Shown here piece by piece: positions 23,027 through 34,670 of a stretch of DNA of 64,000 nucleotides. Source of the DNA: Telopea speciosissima (lineage: Eukaryota > Streptophyta > Magnoliopsida > Proteales > Proteaceae). How positions within the stretch are numbered: position 1 is the first letter of the stretch; each line of letters starts with the position of its first letter. Under the pieces are notes generated by a model, which saw only the letters and a program-made list of their open reading frames with translations, had not been told where the DNA came from and did no database searches. A program made the position numbers and the translations under genes. The stretch lies in assembly GCF_018873765.1 (NCBI RefSeq), contig NC_057926.1, positions 38,548,946-38,612,945 on the forward strand, read 5' to 3'.

Positions 23027-24757
23027 ATGGCCTCAATCCATCTTTCTTCGTTCTCGTCTTCTGTAGAGAACACCCATCTTGTCTCTCCATTACCGTCTCA
23101 AAAGCACCGTTCTTTCTCTCCAAACACCTTCCAAAACCCCTTCTTTTCTCCCAAAACGTCATGTTCTCAATACATTTCGCATACCCAGAAACCTCCTTTT
23201 AAGCTCTCTTCCAAGAATCCTATCTCAGATTTAATCTCTTCTGAACAAAACCCAGATGGGCCTTTCATTGGTTCTGATGATGATGATGATGATAAGCCCC
23301 GAGAAGAATGCGGCGTTGTGGGTATCTACGGTGATCCTGAAGCCTCCAGGCTCTGCTATTTAGCCCTCCACGCCCTTCAACATCGTGGCCAAGAGGGCGC
23401 TGGGATCGTCTGTGTCAACAATGGTGTGCTCCAATCCATCACCGGCGTAGGCCTTGTATCCGATGTTTTTAACGAGTCTAAGCTGGATCAGCTTCCGGGC
23501 GAATCCGCAATTGGGCATGTTCGGTACTCCACCGCAGGCTCTTCCATGCTCAAGAACGTTCAACCCTTCGTTGCTGGTTACCGTTTCGGCTCTGTTGGAG
23601 TTGCTCATAATGGAAATTTGGTGAATTATCGCTCTCTCAGAGCGGGCCTTGAAGAGAATGGCTCCATCTTCAATACTACCTCCGATACAGAGGTTGTTCT
23701 CCACTTGATTGCAACATCAAAAACTCGTCCTTTCTTTCTTCGAATCGTCGAGGCCTGCGAGGTGCTCAAAGGAGCGTATTCGATGGTCTTCCTCACAGAA
23801 GACAAGCTGGTTGCAGTGCGTGACCCATATGGGTTTCGCCCTCTGGTGATGGGAAGGAGAAGCAATGGTTCTATTGTGTTTGCTTCTGAGACCTGTGCGC
23901 TTGACCTCATAGAAGCAACCTATGAGCGTGAGGTTAATCCTGGAGAGGTGTTGGTGGTTGACAAAAATGGGGTTAAATCGCTCTGCTTGATGCCTCATAA
24001 GGAGCGGAAGGCTTGTATCTTCGAGCATATCTACTTCTCTTTACCCAATTCTGTGGTATTTGGTCGATCAGTCTATGAATCTCGTCATGCTTTTGGGCAG
24101 ATACTAGCCACCGAAGCTCCTGTGGACTGTGATGTTGTGATAGCTGTGCCGGACTCCGGCGTGGTTGCGGCTCTTGGGTATGCAGAGAAGGCAGGGGTTC
24201 CCTTCCAGCAAGGACTGATAAGGTCACACTATGTGGGTAGAACGTTCATTGAGCCCTCTCAGAAGATTAGAGATTTTGGAGTAAAACTCAAGCTTGCACC
24301 AGTTCGTGCAGTATTAGAAGGGAAGAGGGTTGTGGTTGTGGATGATTCAATTGTGAGGGGGACTACTTCTTCCAAGATAGTTAGGTTGCTCAAAGAAGCA
24401 GGGGCCAAGGAAGTTCACATGAGAATTGCAAGCCCACCAATTATTGGGTCTTGCTATTATGGTGTTGACACACCCAGCTCAGAGGAGTTGATTTCTAATA
24501 GGATGACTGTAGAGGGGATTAGGGAGTTCATTGGGTCTGACTCACTGGCGTTCTTGCCTCTCAACAGCTTGAAAAAGTTGCTTGGCCGTGATTCTCCAAA
24601 CTTTTGTTATGCTTGCTTCTCTGGGGAGTACCCTGTTCCTCCTAATGAAGTCAAGGTGAAAAGGTTGGGTGACTTTGTGGATGATGGTTTGAATGGCAGT
24701 TTAGAATTGATAGATGGAGGTTGGATTAAAGGAACTAAAAATGGGCAGCTTAATTGA
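23027..24757 (+). CDS. ASE: Amidophosphoribosyltransferase, chloroplastic (glutamine PRPP amidotransferase)
   Basis: A single intact 576-codon exon, as is usual for plant genes of this family. The enzyme makes 5-phosphoribosylamine from PRPP and glutamine, the first committed step of purine synthesis, in plastids. Residues 1 to about 90 are Ser/Pro-rich with few acidic residues until a DDDDDD stretch, fitting a transit peptide plus propeptide. Cys95 in EECGVVGIYGD would be the N-terminal nucleophile after cleavage. The glutaminase domain follows (ALQHRGQEGAG, HNGNLVN). The PRPP-binding motif VVVVDDSIVRGT lies near residue 436. Cysteines in KACIFEHIYF, GSCYYGVD and NFCYACFSGEYP match Fe-S cluster ligands of the family. 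The start at 23027 gives the expected length. Strong call; the number of the paralogue cannot be told. Confidence 0.97.
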   Translation: MASIHLSSFSSSVENTHLVSPLPSQKHRSFSPNTFQNPFFSPKTSCSQYISHTQKPPFKLSSKNPISDLISSEQNPDGPFIGSDDDDDDKPREECGVVGIYGDPEASRLCYLALHALQHRGQEGAGIVCVNNGVLQSITGVGLVSDVFNESKLDQLPGESAIGHVRYSTAGSSMLKNVQPFVAGYRFGSVGVAHNGNLVNYRSLRAGLEENGSIFNTTSDTEVVLHLIATSKTRPFFLRIVEACEVLKGAYSMVFLTEDKLVAVRDPYGFRPLVMGRRSNGSIVFASETCALDLIEATYEREVNPGEVLVVDKNGVKSLCLMPHKERKACIFEHIYFSLPNSVVFGRSVYESRHAFGQILATEAPVDCDVVIAVPDSGVVAALGYAEKAGVPFQQGLIRSHYVGRTFIEPSQKIRDFGVKLKLAPVRAVLEGKRVVVVDDSIVRGTTSSKIVRLLKEAGAKEVHMRIASPPIIGSCYYGVDTPSSEELISNRMTVEGIREFIGSDSLAFLPLNSLKKLLGRDSPNFCYACFSGEYPVPPNEVKVKRLGDFVDDGLNGSLELIDGGWIKGTKNGQLN

Positions 24758-27015
24758 CCAAGTAGTGGTCGTTGGACGAAGATTTTGCTTGCAGACCTCT
24801 AATGTAATTTTAGTATGCTTTTGCCTTGGATGGGAACCCAAATTGTGTTTATTTGGCTAGTAAGTGAGTACAGGTATTTCAAAGGTCTGAATGGATCGTA
24901 TTTATTTTCTCTTTAGAAGATTTGGAGTTCTAACTGTGGACAGATCCAATCAGGTAGAGCCTTATTGTAACATCTATTCACAGATGACTTTTATGTTATA
25001 CCATAAGATTACATTGCAAATTTTTGTTTCAATTTGGTAATCTATAGTGGATTCCACATCGCAATTTATGTGGTTGGTCCCTGTCTATGATTGCAAAATA
25101 AAGTGAATAAGATGGTTAGAATAATCTGAAAAGTCTAGAGGATCTGTTCTGTTTTTCTGTTTGTGCAGACTGAAGCTTGGTTGTGTACTCTATGTCAAGT
25201 ATTATGCTATTTAAGTGCAACATAAAAACAGAAGGTGGAATCTGAGAGCCATGAAAGTTAGGTGTCAGAGTATGAACTGAATGCATAATTTGAAATTTTG
25301 TTCTATTCTTAGAGTTTTGCATTTTTTATAGGGAAAAAAATTTCTATATTTTGCACTCTTGCTATTTCATTTATTGTTTGATGCAGATTGTTGAGTTTAG
25401 TTTAAAAATTCAAACGGTTGTCGCACATGCACACAAAAGACAACAAAAAAATTAAAAAATATAGAAACTTTTTTAATCATTACAAACAATATTTTTGTAA
25501 CTAATGCAAAAAATTTGCTATCTCAGTTTTTAACCAAATAACTATAATTTTATTAAAAAATATCACGAAGGAGAAATTTTACTTCACTTTTCAACTGTTC
25601 TCTAAATAAAATGTAGCTATTTCCTGTCATGCTATTGGTCTTTTCTCATTAGATTTTTTTACATTTCTTTTTATCATTTTACACCCAATCCTGTGATGCT
25701 ATTTTTTTACATTTCTTTTTTCCCTTTTACATCCAATCAAGCACGGGTGTTCCAGCTTGAGGTGGGTGTCAAAGCTACTACCAATTTATGTTTGTAAGGG
25801 GTACATGACTCATATGTACCTCCACGGTATATATGGGTCATGTACACACATATGCGTGGTAGCTTGTGCGTGTGGATGTCTTCTAGTTAGTTTAATTGTC
25901 TCATAGTTAGATTGTGTTTCCTTTTCATGTCCAAGTTAGTTTCCTATTGTATCTAGGATAGGAAGCTTCTAGCTTGCCTTTGGTTTCTAACCTTCTATTT
26001 TATATTGGCAAGAGGTGAGATCCTGTTTCTCCTCTTTCCTAATAGCAGAGTTCTTCTTCTTCTTGCTTTGTGATTCTTCTGGTTTGTTAGGTTTGATATT
26101 GTCACAATAGTAATGAGTCATGTCTCTCCTTGATGTTCCAAAAATTGCATGGTTTACTATTACTTAAGAAAATCTGTGAGGGACAAGGGCAGTTCCAAAT
26201 ACCAAATAGCTGAACTCCGGCTTCGTTACTGGCATCTGGGGTGGGATTTTCAGGTCATTCAACACTTTTGATAGCCTCAAGTGGCATTTTTTGGAGAGTT
26301 AGCTCTATGTGGTGCTTTCATAAGCGCTTCTTAACTGTGACTGGGTTTGGCTTATTTGTTTTTGCCTTCGTTTTACTTGTCTCACAAACAAATTTTTATG
26401 CAGGGTTTGTGGTTGTGATGATCCTGTTAATTCCCATTTATCAAATTATCCGACTTGTGTGTGGTTCTTTGCTCTTTTTCATCCTTTGGATAAAGCATTA
26501 TGGTGTTCTTTTCCTAGTGGATGAGTTTATCAACCTCAGTTCTCCTTTTTGCCTTGGTGCTCAGTTCTGAACTGAAATGGGTTTTAATGGATATTACTGA
26601 ATTGTTGTTTTCATGAGCTCTCAGCATTGAAGATCCTGACAATTTTCTTTTGAAACTTTGAAGTTGTTTGGATTCTATAGATTCTAAAGTTGTGGTGGTG
26701 ACTGTGTTCCATAGGCTAGGTAAAATTTCCAAGTAGAGAACTCCTTGAAGTTGGAGTCAGATACTTCATATGAACTGGTAAAAACAAAGTTAAGAAATAA
26801 AATAACTCAACATAGTGAATTTGTGAACAGTCCAGAAACAACAAAGGGAGCATCACGTATCAGTGAAATATCTGGTAAGTTCCAATTTTTAAGTTAGTGT
26901 GATGGACATTTGAGTCAACTAGTATATACACATTTGACTGAAGAAATATGTCTTAGTCAATTCCAGCTTCGTATTAAGCTGTAACTGCCTAGAAGATTAT
27001 CAGTCTTCTCACCTG
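24758..27015. other. 3' flank and intergenic sequence, no gene recognised
   Basis: The amidophosphoribosyltransferase 3'UTR lies at the start. A segment at about 25750-26120 (promoter-like TTTTATATTGGCAAG, then CT-rich tail) looks like a plant LTR without clear ends. An open frame at 26241-26570 is hydrophobic but matches no family I know. Confidence 0.45.
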
Positions 27016-27267
27016 AGGATGGGAAGTGCATTTGATATCTTGTGTGGTCAATCCCATGGAGCAAAACTACCAAGTCTATATCATTTGCTTCAGATACATA
27101 AGCAGAGGGCCATGTTTGTGCCTTTACATTTTGGCATTTCCCTTTTTCTTCTCTGGGCCAATGCAGGTCCTATTTTTTTAGTTGTTGGACAAGATTCCGA
27201 TAAAGCAGAAGCTCTTACTTTGTGCTTTTCCATGATCCCAATCCTTTTTACATGTTGTGTTCTTTAA
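27016..27267 (+). pseudogene. MATE (DTX) efflux transporter fragment
   Basis: About 84 codons read GSAFDILCGQSHGAK, then HKQRAMFVPLHF and WANAGPIFLVVGQDSDK, the conserved block after the second membrane helix of plant MATE/DTX drug-proton antiporters. An in-frame stop lies immediately upstream of the ATG-like codon and another ends the frame. No other MATE exon was found before the gypsy element starting at 27354 or after it. This is a short relic of a host gene. Confidence 0.75.
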
Positions 27268-29655
27268 AGTCATGCTTGATTCCTACAAACACAAAAATAT
27301 TGTTTTTCCAATGCTGATAAAACATTGAACTACAGCTCTATTTTTTATTTCTGTGATGTAGCCTAGGTGGAATAAGTCCCACTAGGAACCAGGTTATGTG
27401 ATATGGTGGCCGAAAGGGACAGGTTTATGTAATTAGGGCAAAAACTAGGGTTAGGAATTAGGGTTTGAGCTAGGGTTTTATTTAGTAATGGTGTGCAGGT
27501 TTTTAGGAGTCTATTGGTATAGGTTTTAATTAGGTTTGAACAAGAAATAAAAATTCAGAAATACTAGGGTTAGGGTTTTGGGTTTTGGGAATGAATGGAT
27601 TTAGGGTTTCTAGGGGGAATCAGCTCAAGGGCTTCTGGCCGAGTGTCACAGAGGTAGGGGAGGTGATTCGGTTGAAGTTTGGTGAGGTTTGGCTGGCTGG
27701 TTAGGGCTAGACAGACTTTAGGAGCTTTAGGAAGTGTTTGGTTCGCTAAGTCTTAAGAATTTGAGTCTACGGACTCATGATTCTTACTAAAAAATAGCGT
27801 TTGGTTGAATGTGAACTGGATTCTACGAAAATCAGTGATTCTTCATTTCAACGTAAAATTGACTCAGACAAGAATTCACCTCATTAGGTGAATTCCAAAG
27901 AGAAATATACTGTTGAGGTACCTAGTATATAAATTAGAAATTTGGGTGATTCTCACCCTAAAATCTACTCTAATTCCAAAATCGTGATATTCCAACGAAG
28001 AGGAACCCTATCGTTTTCTATGTCCAGCACCCCATCGCGTTCAACCTCCAGCACGCAAGTTGAACGAAGAGGAACCCTACGGCTGAAGGAGGAAGGTACT
28101 TCTCACTGCTCTCTGCTCTCTGCTCTCTCTCTCGTTCTCTCTGCTCTCTGCTTTTTCTCTCTTTTTCGCTCTGTCCCTCTTTTCTCTCTCTGACTCTTCA
28201 TCGCTCTCTCTCTTCTCTCACTCTGTCCCTCTGTGGTGGAAGCAGTGGGTCCAGGAGTCCAGCCCTAATCTTCAGTTTGAGGGAGATACGGAGGGAAGAG
28301 AAGGGGTTGCATTGCCCTAACGTTTTTGTTGCTGTTGTGAGTTGTTCTTACTATTATTATTGTTTGCATTTGCAGAGATAGAGACAAAGTCTCCCGAGAA
28401 GCCCTAATCTTCAGTTTTCCATTCACCGATTGAAGCATGAGAAGCTCGATCCAAGTCTCCCGAGTGGCTGAGGTATGGTTCTCTCTGCTATCTGCTCTCT
28501 CTCTCTCTCTCCCTCTTTTGCTCTTGCTTTGGGTTTGTGGTTGGCATTAGTTTTAGTTTGATGTGTTAAAGAGTTAGCTGGATCCATTGATAAATAAGCC
28601 AGGGGTTCCCTCGCTCTTCTCTTTCTCTTAGTTTCTGAAGATTTAATGGCAAGAATTTCTAATTCGTTGTGTTCAAATGTGTTGGATTTACTAATCTGAA
28701 ATCTTCTAGAGTGGATATTCCGCGTTGTAGTAAACGTCGAGGAGTTCTTGGATATATATATTTTTTGGGTCTCACCTTTGTGTTTGCTTGAGATACTCAT
28801 ATTGATTTCTCTGTGTTTGAGAGAATACATCGGTATTGCGCAGAAAGATGTTAGTGCTCCTGAACTCATCTAAAGCTAACGTAGTATTTGAAGGCTGCAG
28901 TGTTTGACTCATTTTCTGGGTTCTATAATGATAGGCTTGTCTTTCTGGAACTTGTGCTTATTCTGTAATTCTGTAAGGATTTTCTAAGAATGTAGAAGGT
29001 GATAGTTATTAATAGTTATTCTCATTGGGCTTGATATCTCCAGTGAGAAAACATTGTTGCACATAATATTGAGTGAATTAGAAGTACTAAACAGCCCAAG
29101 TCATGCTTTGACATCTTTCCCTCATATGGAAAACATTGTATGCAAGCTCAAATTTTTCTGTTGCAGGATACAGAGTGAGATTCTGATGCTTGATTAAAGC
29201 AATTCTGTAGTTTTCATTAGGGGCACTTCATTTATATTTTTTAGGGTTCTTGGGACAAGCATTCTATATGGTGTCAATATATACCACAATGAATTTCATA
29301 TTCTAGTTTATTGTTAATCTGATTTTTCTTCATCCTATCTCTTGTAGCGCACTGGAATGCACTAGTATTGTCATTCATAGTTTCTGAAGTTTATTGATTT
29401 GAGTCTTATATTGATGGATCAACTTGGATGCTCCTTATGTGTCACTGATGCTGCTAAACATTTATCATACATTAAGTTTTGCCCTTTTATGATTTGACAT
29501 ATTATATGGTTGGAAGTTTAGTTTACCTTTGTAAGACATAATTTGTGCAAGGCTTGGCTTATTGATAGTAGAGGAATTGCAAGTAAAGTTAAAAATGCTA
29601 CTCAAATCACTACATGTTAATTTCAAGCTTCGGGTGGATTTCAAACAATAATGAC

Positions 29656-29873
29656 GTAGGGGCAGCAAGGGGTGGGTGAGTGTGAGTGTGTCAGTGTGTG
29701 TGGGGGAAGCAAGGGGTGGGTGAGTGTGAGTGTGTATAGGGGCAGCATGGGGTGGGGGTGAGCGTGAGTGTGTGTAGGGGCAGCAAGGGGTGGGTGAGTG
29801 TGAGAGTGTGAGTGTGTGAGTGTGTATAGGGGCAGCAAGGGGTGGGTGAGTGTGAGTGTGTGTAGGGGCATCC
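29656..29873 (+). repeat. G-rich minisatellite
   Basis: About five imperfect units of roughly 36-56 bp, each containing GGGGCAGCAAGGGGTGGGTG followed by GAGTGTGAGTGTGTG. The plus strand has many runs of three to five G. Confidence 0.9.
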
Positions 29874-29895
29874 TGACTTTTATATGTTGAATTAT

Positions 29896-30064
29896 GGGAA
29901 GCAGTTTTCTGTACGGGAGTGTGGCCTACACCAGTACTCCCTTGTGTCTATCTCTCTCCTCCTCAAAACAAGAGGGCAGAGGTGTCTTTTCACATGAGGA
30001 GGAGAGAGATAGACTCATGGGAGTGTTGGCGTAGGCCACACTCCCGGACACAGAACTTTTTCCC
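29896..30064. mobile_element. 169-bp Mutator-like MITE (type copy)
   Basis: GGGAAGCAGTTTTCTGTACG at the left end mirrors the reverse complement of the right end, CGGACACAGAACTTTTTCCC. The 9-bp target duplication TTGAATTAT lies at 29887-29895 and 30065-30073. The 9-bp duplication and long inverted repeats fit Mutator-like elements. It is the same family and length as nine copies in the tRNA array. Confidence 0.9.
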
Positions 30065-31595
30065 TTGAATTATATAGCGCTAGACACATATTAATGGAGC
30101 TTAAGTTATAAAGTAAGGATACGAGGAGAGTTATTAGATGAGGTTTTCATTTGAGGAATTTAGGTTATATCTCGATCTAAAAGTGTTGTGTTTTGAATTG
30201 TAGATCAACGTATAAATGGATTTCGATGATGAACACGATGAGGGTTATGCGAAGCGCAGGAAAGCAATTATACTAGGGCCTGCTGAGACCAAGTTTTGGA
30301 GCTGCTGAACATTCCTTGAAGTTCAAATAAGCCCCACTCTCATGCTGGCAATTTATTGCTGATCTGCAATTCAAATCAGTACCTGCGGCTGGGGTTTTTT
30401 ATTTTCTTCATTTTATACCGAATTATAACTAAATTCTCTAGTTCTGTCATTTTCTCTCTTTTTTTTTTTACTTATTTCAGTTTTTCTTGAACTGGGTTGT
30501 CAGTTTTTGGTTTTGTTTCCTTGGTTTAATAGCAGAATTTTTCTGTAGCTCCCTTAATTCTGTTTTTTGTTTAAAGATGAATTCTGCAAAAACAAGTGTT
30601 TGATCTTTCTTATATGTTTTATGATGTTCTCTAGTGGCCTTTTAGTTGGCTTTGATTCTTTTCATCTTTGCCCAAATCTGCATTAGATGTCTTAGTGTTC
30701 TGATTGTTTGTAAATTCTTTTTTCTGTGCATTTCTATAAATACAAAATAGCGGTTCTTCAACAGGCTTTTGGATCAGGGTAGCCGAGTGAGCTGGGTGTT
30801 AGCTGGTTCACCCAAAACCAAAAATCATGGGGCATACTTTGTAGTTTCTAATTTCTGTTTTAAAGAGATACTAATTAGATATTAGGACATCTTTCCTCTT
30901 ATTTATATTTCTTGCTTCACACATCCCCTACACTATGTATGGGACTCTTTTTAGTTTGTTTCCTTATTTTTTATTTATTGCTAACAGCACTCTGGAGCTC
31001 AACCCACAATTTTATGATTAATGGAGAACTGGTTTTATGCCATTGTGCTGTGAGATACAATTGATAGTGGTGAGAAGCTTAGGGTTAGTGAGAAACTTAG
31101 GTTGAGACTTGAGAAGCCTTCTTCATATCCCACTTCTTGTCCCTCTTTCTTCTTTACCTCTAAAGTTTCTATTTTATTAGTCAGAACCTCAATATGGTTT
31201 TGGCACAACTTCTTGGAGATGGTTGCTGTATGCCACCCACGAGTCTCAAATCTATAAATCTCAACCTCCGCTCCAACTCTTAAGTTCTTGTGTCTCCTTA
31301 TCCATATTTCTTTCTTTAATCAACACCTGCTGCTGCTGCTTCTGCTGCTGCTGCAAAGACCTCTCTCAATCAGTTAATTATAGAAATAAAACTAAAAAAA
31401 TAAGATGGATAGGTGTTGTGAATTCAATCGAAGAATCTCAACCTTTGTATTTAAATACTCATGTAATCGATTATTGAGATAGCAATATACATGAGACAAA
31501 CATTCTTCTTCAAACTTATTAAGATCAAAATGATTAATTCAGAGCATGGGATCAAAATAATTTGTAAAGCATTCAACGCACCAGTGCATTTAGGG

Positions 31596-32590
31596 TAGGG
31601 GTGTCAATACCCAACCCGAACCGATAAAACCGGCCCGAATGAACCCGGACCACACCGGACCGATCTCTTAATGGTTCGGGTTCGGTTTGTGGATTCAGGG
31701 AGCAGTCTGATTCAGTTCGGTTCAGGCTAGCCCGACGATGCACCGGTGACCCGAACCGTTAGGCCCGAACCCAAACCGAACCGCTAATGGCATACCAAAT
31801 GCACCCATGGATTAGGACTGTCTGAACTTTCATAAAAGACCCTTTTCGAATAATACCAAGCTCTGTCACATCACCCGCAAACCTGATCATTCAAACATGA
31901 TTTGATCCAAGATCCTGTTTTACTTTGATCCTCAGATAAATGACAGAAGTGAAAATAAAGAAGTATAATTGGAAACTATTTACAAATTTGAACCAGGAAC
32001 ATCCACAAAGTAGTTAAAGAGCAATCTTAATTTGAATTGACTCCAAGCATGCCAATATGCCTTGACATGTGGAGCACATTACAAAGGTGTAACTAGTGCT
32101 GCATAAAAAAATATATATATACTAGAAATTTGAGTGCATTATATGGTAATCCATATTGCACTGTTCACCATTTTATTCAGATTCAAAACAAATTTAATAA
32201 AATGGTTAACAAGATGAACGGATTGGTTTCTTTCCAGGTGAAGGCAGTTGCATATTCAGTCGGGCGTCCCTAGATGATGCCTAGCAGCCTAGGTAATGAC
32301 AAGTTTACCAAAAAGTTATTTGAGAAGCTTTAAAAAAAAGAGTGCGAAAAGAGAATAGCCAATGCCTTGACTACTCTAGCCCTAACCGGACCTTACTAGT
32401 TATACAAAACCGGTACCGAACCGAATTCAAACCGATATCAACCCGTTATCATAAACCGAAACCGACACGAAACCAAAATCGCACCGAAACCGAACATTTC
32501 TTAATGGTTTGGTTTCGATTTCTATAAAAGTCACACCAAAACCGAAAGCCCGAACTGAAACCTGACCGAACCTGCCCATTGACACCCCTA
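31596..32590. mobile_element. Non-autonomous hAT element (995 bp)
   Basis: Terminal inverted repeats are TAGGGGTGTCAAT and ATTGACACCCCTA. 8-bp flanks ATTTAGGG and ATTCAGGG differ at one base, as expected for an old hAT duplication. Arms are full of ACCGAACCGAAC-type words. No transposase is present. It is nested in the Harbinger element. Confidence 0.85.
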
Positions 32591-33108
32591 ATTCAGGGTA
32601 GGTAGACCATGGGATCTTTGACATTTGTAAGGTTTTTTATTTTTTTTTTCTCTAATTTTTGGGTAAAATCGAAGTTGCTTTGGTTTTGGAAAACAAAAAA
32701 ATGGAGAATTTATGGTACAAGAGGTGTAACTACTGATATTTCTTTTGTCCAGATGGATAATGTAGCTACTGATATTTCATGCAATGGATTGTATTATGTA
32801 ATTGAATTTAATTGTCATGTGAATGCTACTGACGAAGACATTAAAACCAATTAGTTAAATAGGGTATTTGGGGCGTTTGTAGTGATTTATAGGATCATTT
32901 TTTTTTTATATTTTAACTTTGAAGCTCTATTAGCTAGAAAGTGAGCAACAGAGATAGTTGAATTTTTGCATCTGGCCATCAATAACTGACACCACTAGGA
33001 GATGGAGATTTGTCTCTTTTTTTTTATTACTTCAGAATTAATAATGTGGCTAATATCCTTTTCACATGATCAACTATACACATGGTAGATTTAGGATGAA
33101 TCTAACTA

Positions 33109-33330
33109 AAAGACACAGGGTAACCAAATAGTTATTTAGATAGATTCAGGATAAATCCAAGTCACAGACTCAGGGTAACCAAACGGTTATTCATATAGAT
33201 TCAGAAGAATCCACTTGACAGACTCAGGGTAACCAAACAGTCTTTCAGAAAAAATCAAGACACAGAATCAGGGTAACCAAACAATTATTCATGAAGAATC
33301 ATGTTACAGAATCAGGGTAACCAAACAGTT
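33109..33330. repeat. Subterminal repeats of the Harbinger element
   Basis: Five copies of GGGTAACCAAAC(A/G)GTTATT-like units begin near 33118, 33173, 33227, 33271 and 33315. Each includes ACCAAAC, which also occurs in the terminal repeat (CGAACCAAACACTTCC). They lie about 100-300 bp inside the right end. Confidence 0.8.
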
Positions 33331-33914
33331 AAATTTCAAAATTACGAATCCACAAGAACATGATTTTAGAGAACTTGGTCCAGAATCAAAATCTACTTCT
33401 TCAAAACAACCGAACCAAACACTTCCTTAGGGTTTAAGGGAAAACTAGGGTTTATAGAAGAATGGCTTCAGATTAGGGTTAACAAAAGGAATTCAACAGA
33501 ACAGATGTAACTTACTATGTTGCAGGCTTAACTTGCAAAATTAGAGGCAGCAGCTAGAACCTCCTGACCTTCACAGTGCAAGGAGTCACAGGAATCACCC
33601 ACCCTTCACCATCTTGAGTCCACAACTATGCAAGCTCGCAGAGGAGCAGAGGCAGTAGCTCGATGGCAGCAATCTCAGTTCTGAAAACAGGAATTTTTTT
33701 ATGCTGAAAAGTAGTGGGGGAGCCTGCCCACGATCTTACTATTTATAATAAAAAAGAGAGGGCCATAGGCCTTACAAATTATTCAGACTTGAACTAGGAA
33801 TCCTAGTTCTAAATCCTAGACTCAATCCTAATCAGATTAGGACTAGTGATGCCTAATCTGATTCCTAATTACAATTAGCACACTTGTACTCTAACTAGGA
33901 GTACAAGTTCTAAC

Positions 33915-34670
33915 TAGGGGTGTCAATGGGTCGGGTTGGGCCGGGCCTGCCTTAAACCCTGACTTGACCCTAGAGGCCTTAACCCTGACCCTCAACCATG
34001 AACCGACCCTGTCAGGGTCAAGAAACTCTCAACCATGACCCGACCCTATCAGGGTCAAGAAACTCTCAACCATGACCCGACCCTGCCAGGGTCGGGTTGG
34101 TCCTGATTTATGGCACCGTCCACATGTCTCATTAGACCATGTTTTTGTAACATAGGATCTCAACCTGTGGGACAGCTAATAAATATGTTGAAAAAAATGG
34201 CGTGTGTATAGACTCTCTCTCTCTACAATTGTAACGGTGTCCCCTCAATAGGCCTGGAAGCTTATAGGGGCTACAACTAGATAATAATCATGTTAGTGGC
34301 TCTTTTTATGGTCCTGATCAAAATAGTAGATGATCAACTCTTTTTATGGGTTCCCACTTCATGATGATGACAAAACTAGTAGTTTTCTCTGTACAATTCT
34401 CTTCTGTTTTTTTTTTTGTTAAGAAAATACTTATATTAAGTATATATATATATATATGTAATATTATATACCTATAATTAATATAGGGTCGGGTCGGGCC
34501 GGGCCGGGCTAGGCCCAGGATCTAAACCCTGACCCGACCCGACCCTGCCAGGGTCAGACTATAACTAAACCCAAACCCGCCCTCAGGGTCGAAAAATCAG
34601 GGTCGGGCCCGGGCCGAGCTCAGGGGGGTTCGGGCGGGTTTGGGCCAGCCGGGCTTTATTGACACCCCTA
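33915..34670. mobile_element. Non-autonomous hAT element (756 bp)
   Basis: The same terminal repeats TAGGGGTGTCAAT/ATTGACACCCCTA as the element at 31596, with a perfect 8-bp target duplication GTTCTAAC (33907-33914, 34671-34678). The uninterrupted LTR confirms the empty site. Interior rich in GGGTCGGG and CCCGACCC words; no ORF. Confidence 0.95.

Larger units (their letters stand above)
27730..33426. mobile_element. PIF/Harbinger-type DNA transposon, 5.7 kb, no transposase recognised
   Basis: The ends are GGAAGTGTTTGGTTCG and CGAACCAAACACTTCC (perfect 16-bp inverted repeats), with target duplication TTA on both sides (27727-27729, 33427-33429). TTA and a GGnnnTGTTTGGTT-type end are signatures of PIF/Harbinger. 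The uninterrupted LTR reads straight across the site. No DDE transposase or Myb-like ORF was recognised. Inside are a C/T-rich, gene-5'-end-like segment (about 27980-28500), an ATG with a short acidic-basic frame (30216, MDFDDEHDEGYAKRRK), a G-rich minisatellite, a MITE, a hAT element and a subterminal repeat array. Probably a non-autonomous element or a decayed autonomous one. Confidence 0.9.

Noticed and set aside
23360-24227. Several minus-strand frames of 84-114 codons
   Set aside because: They are antisense shadows of the amidophosphoribosyltransferase coding region.
26241-26570. 109-codon hydrophobic frame as a membrane protein gene
   Set aside because: No family motif, biased Phe/Leu/Val content typical of T-rich non-coding DNA, and no supporting splice sites.
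29641-29871. Leu/Thr/His/Pro-repeat protein on the minus strand
   Set aside because: The frame is just translation of the G-rich minisatellite.
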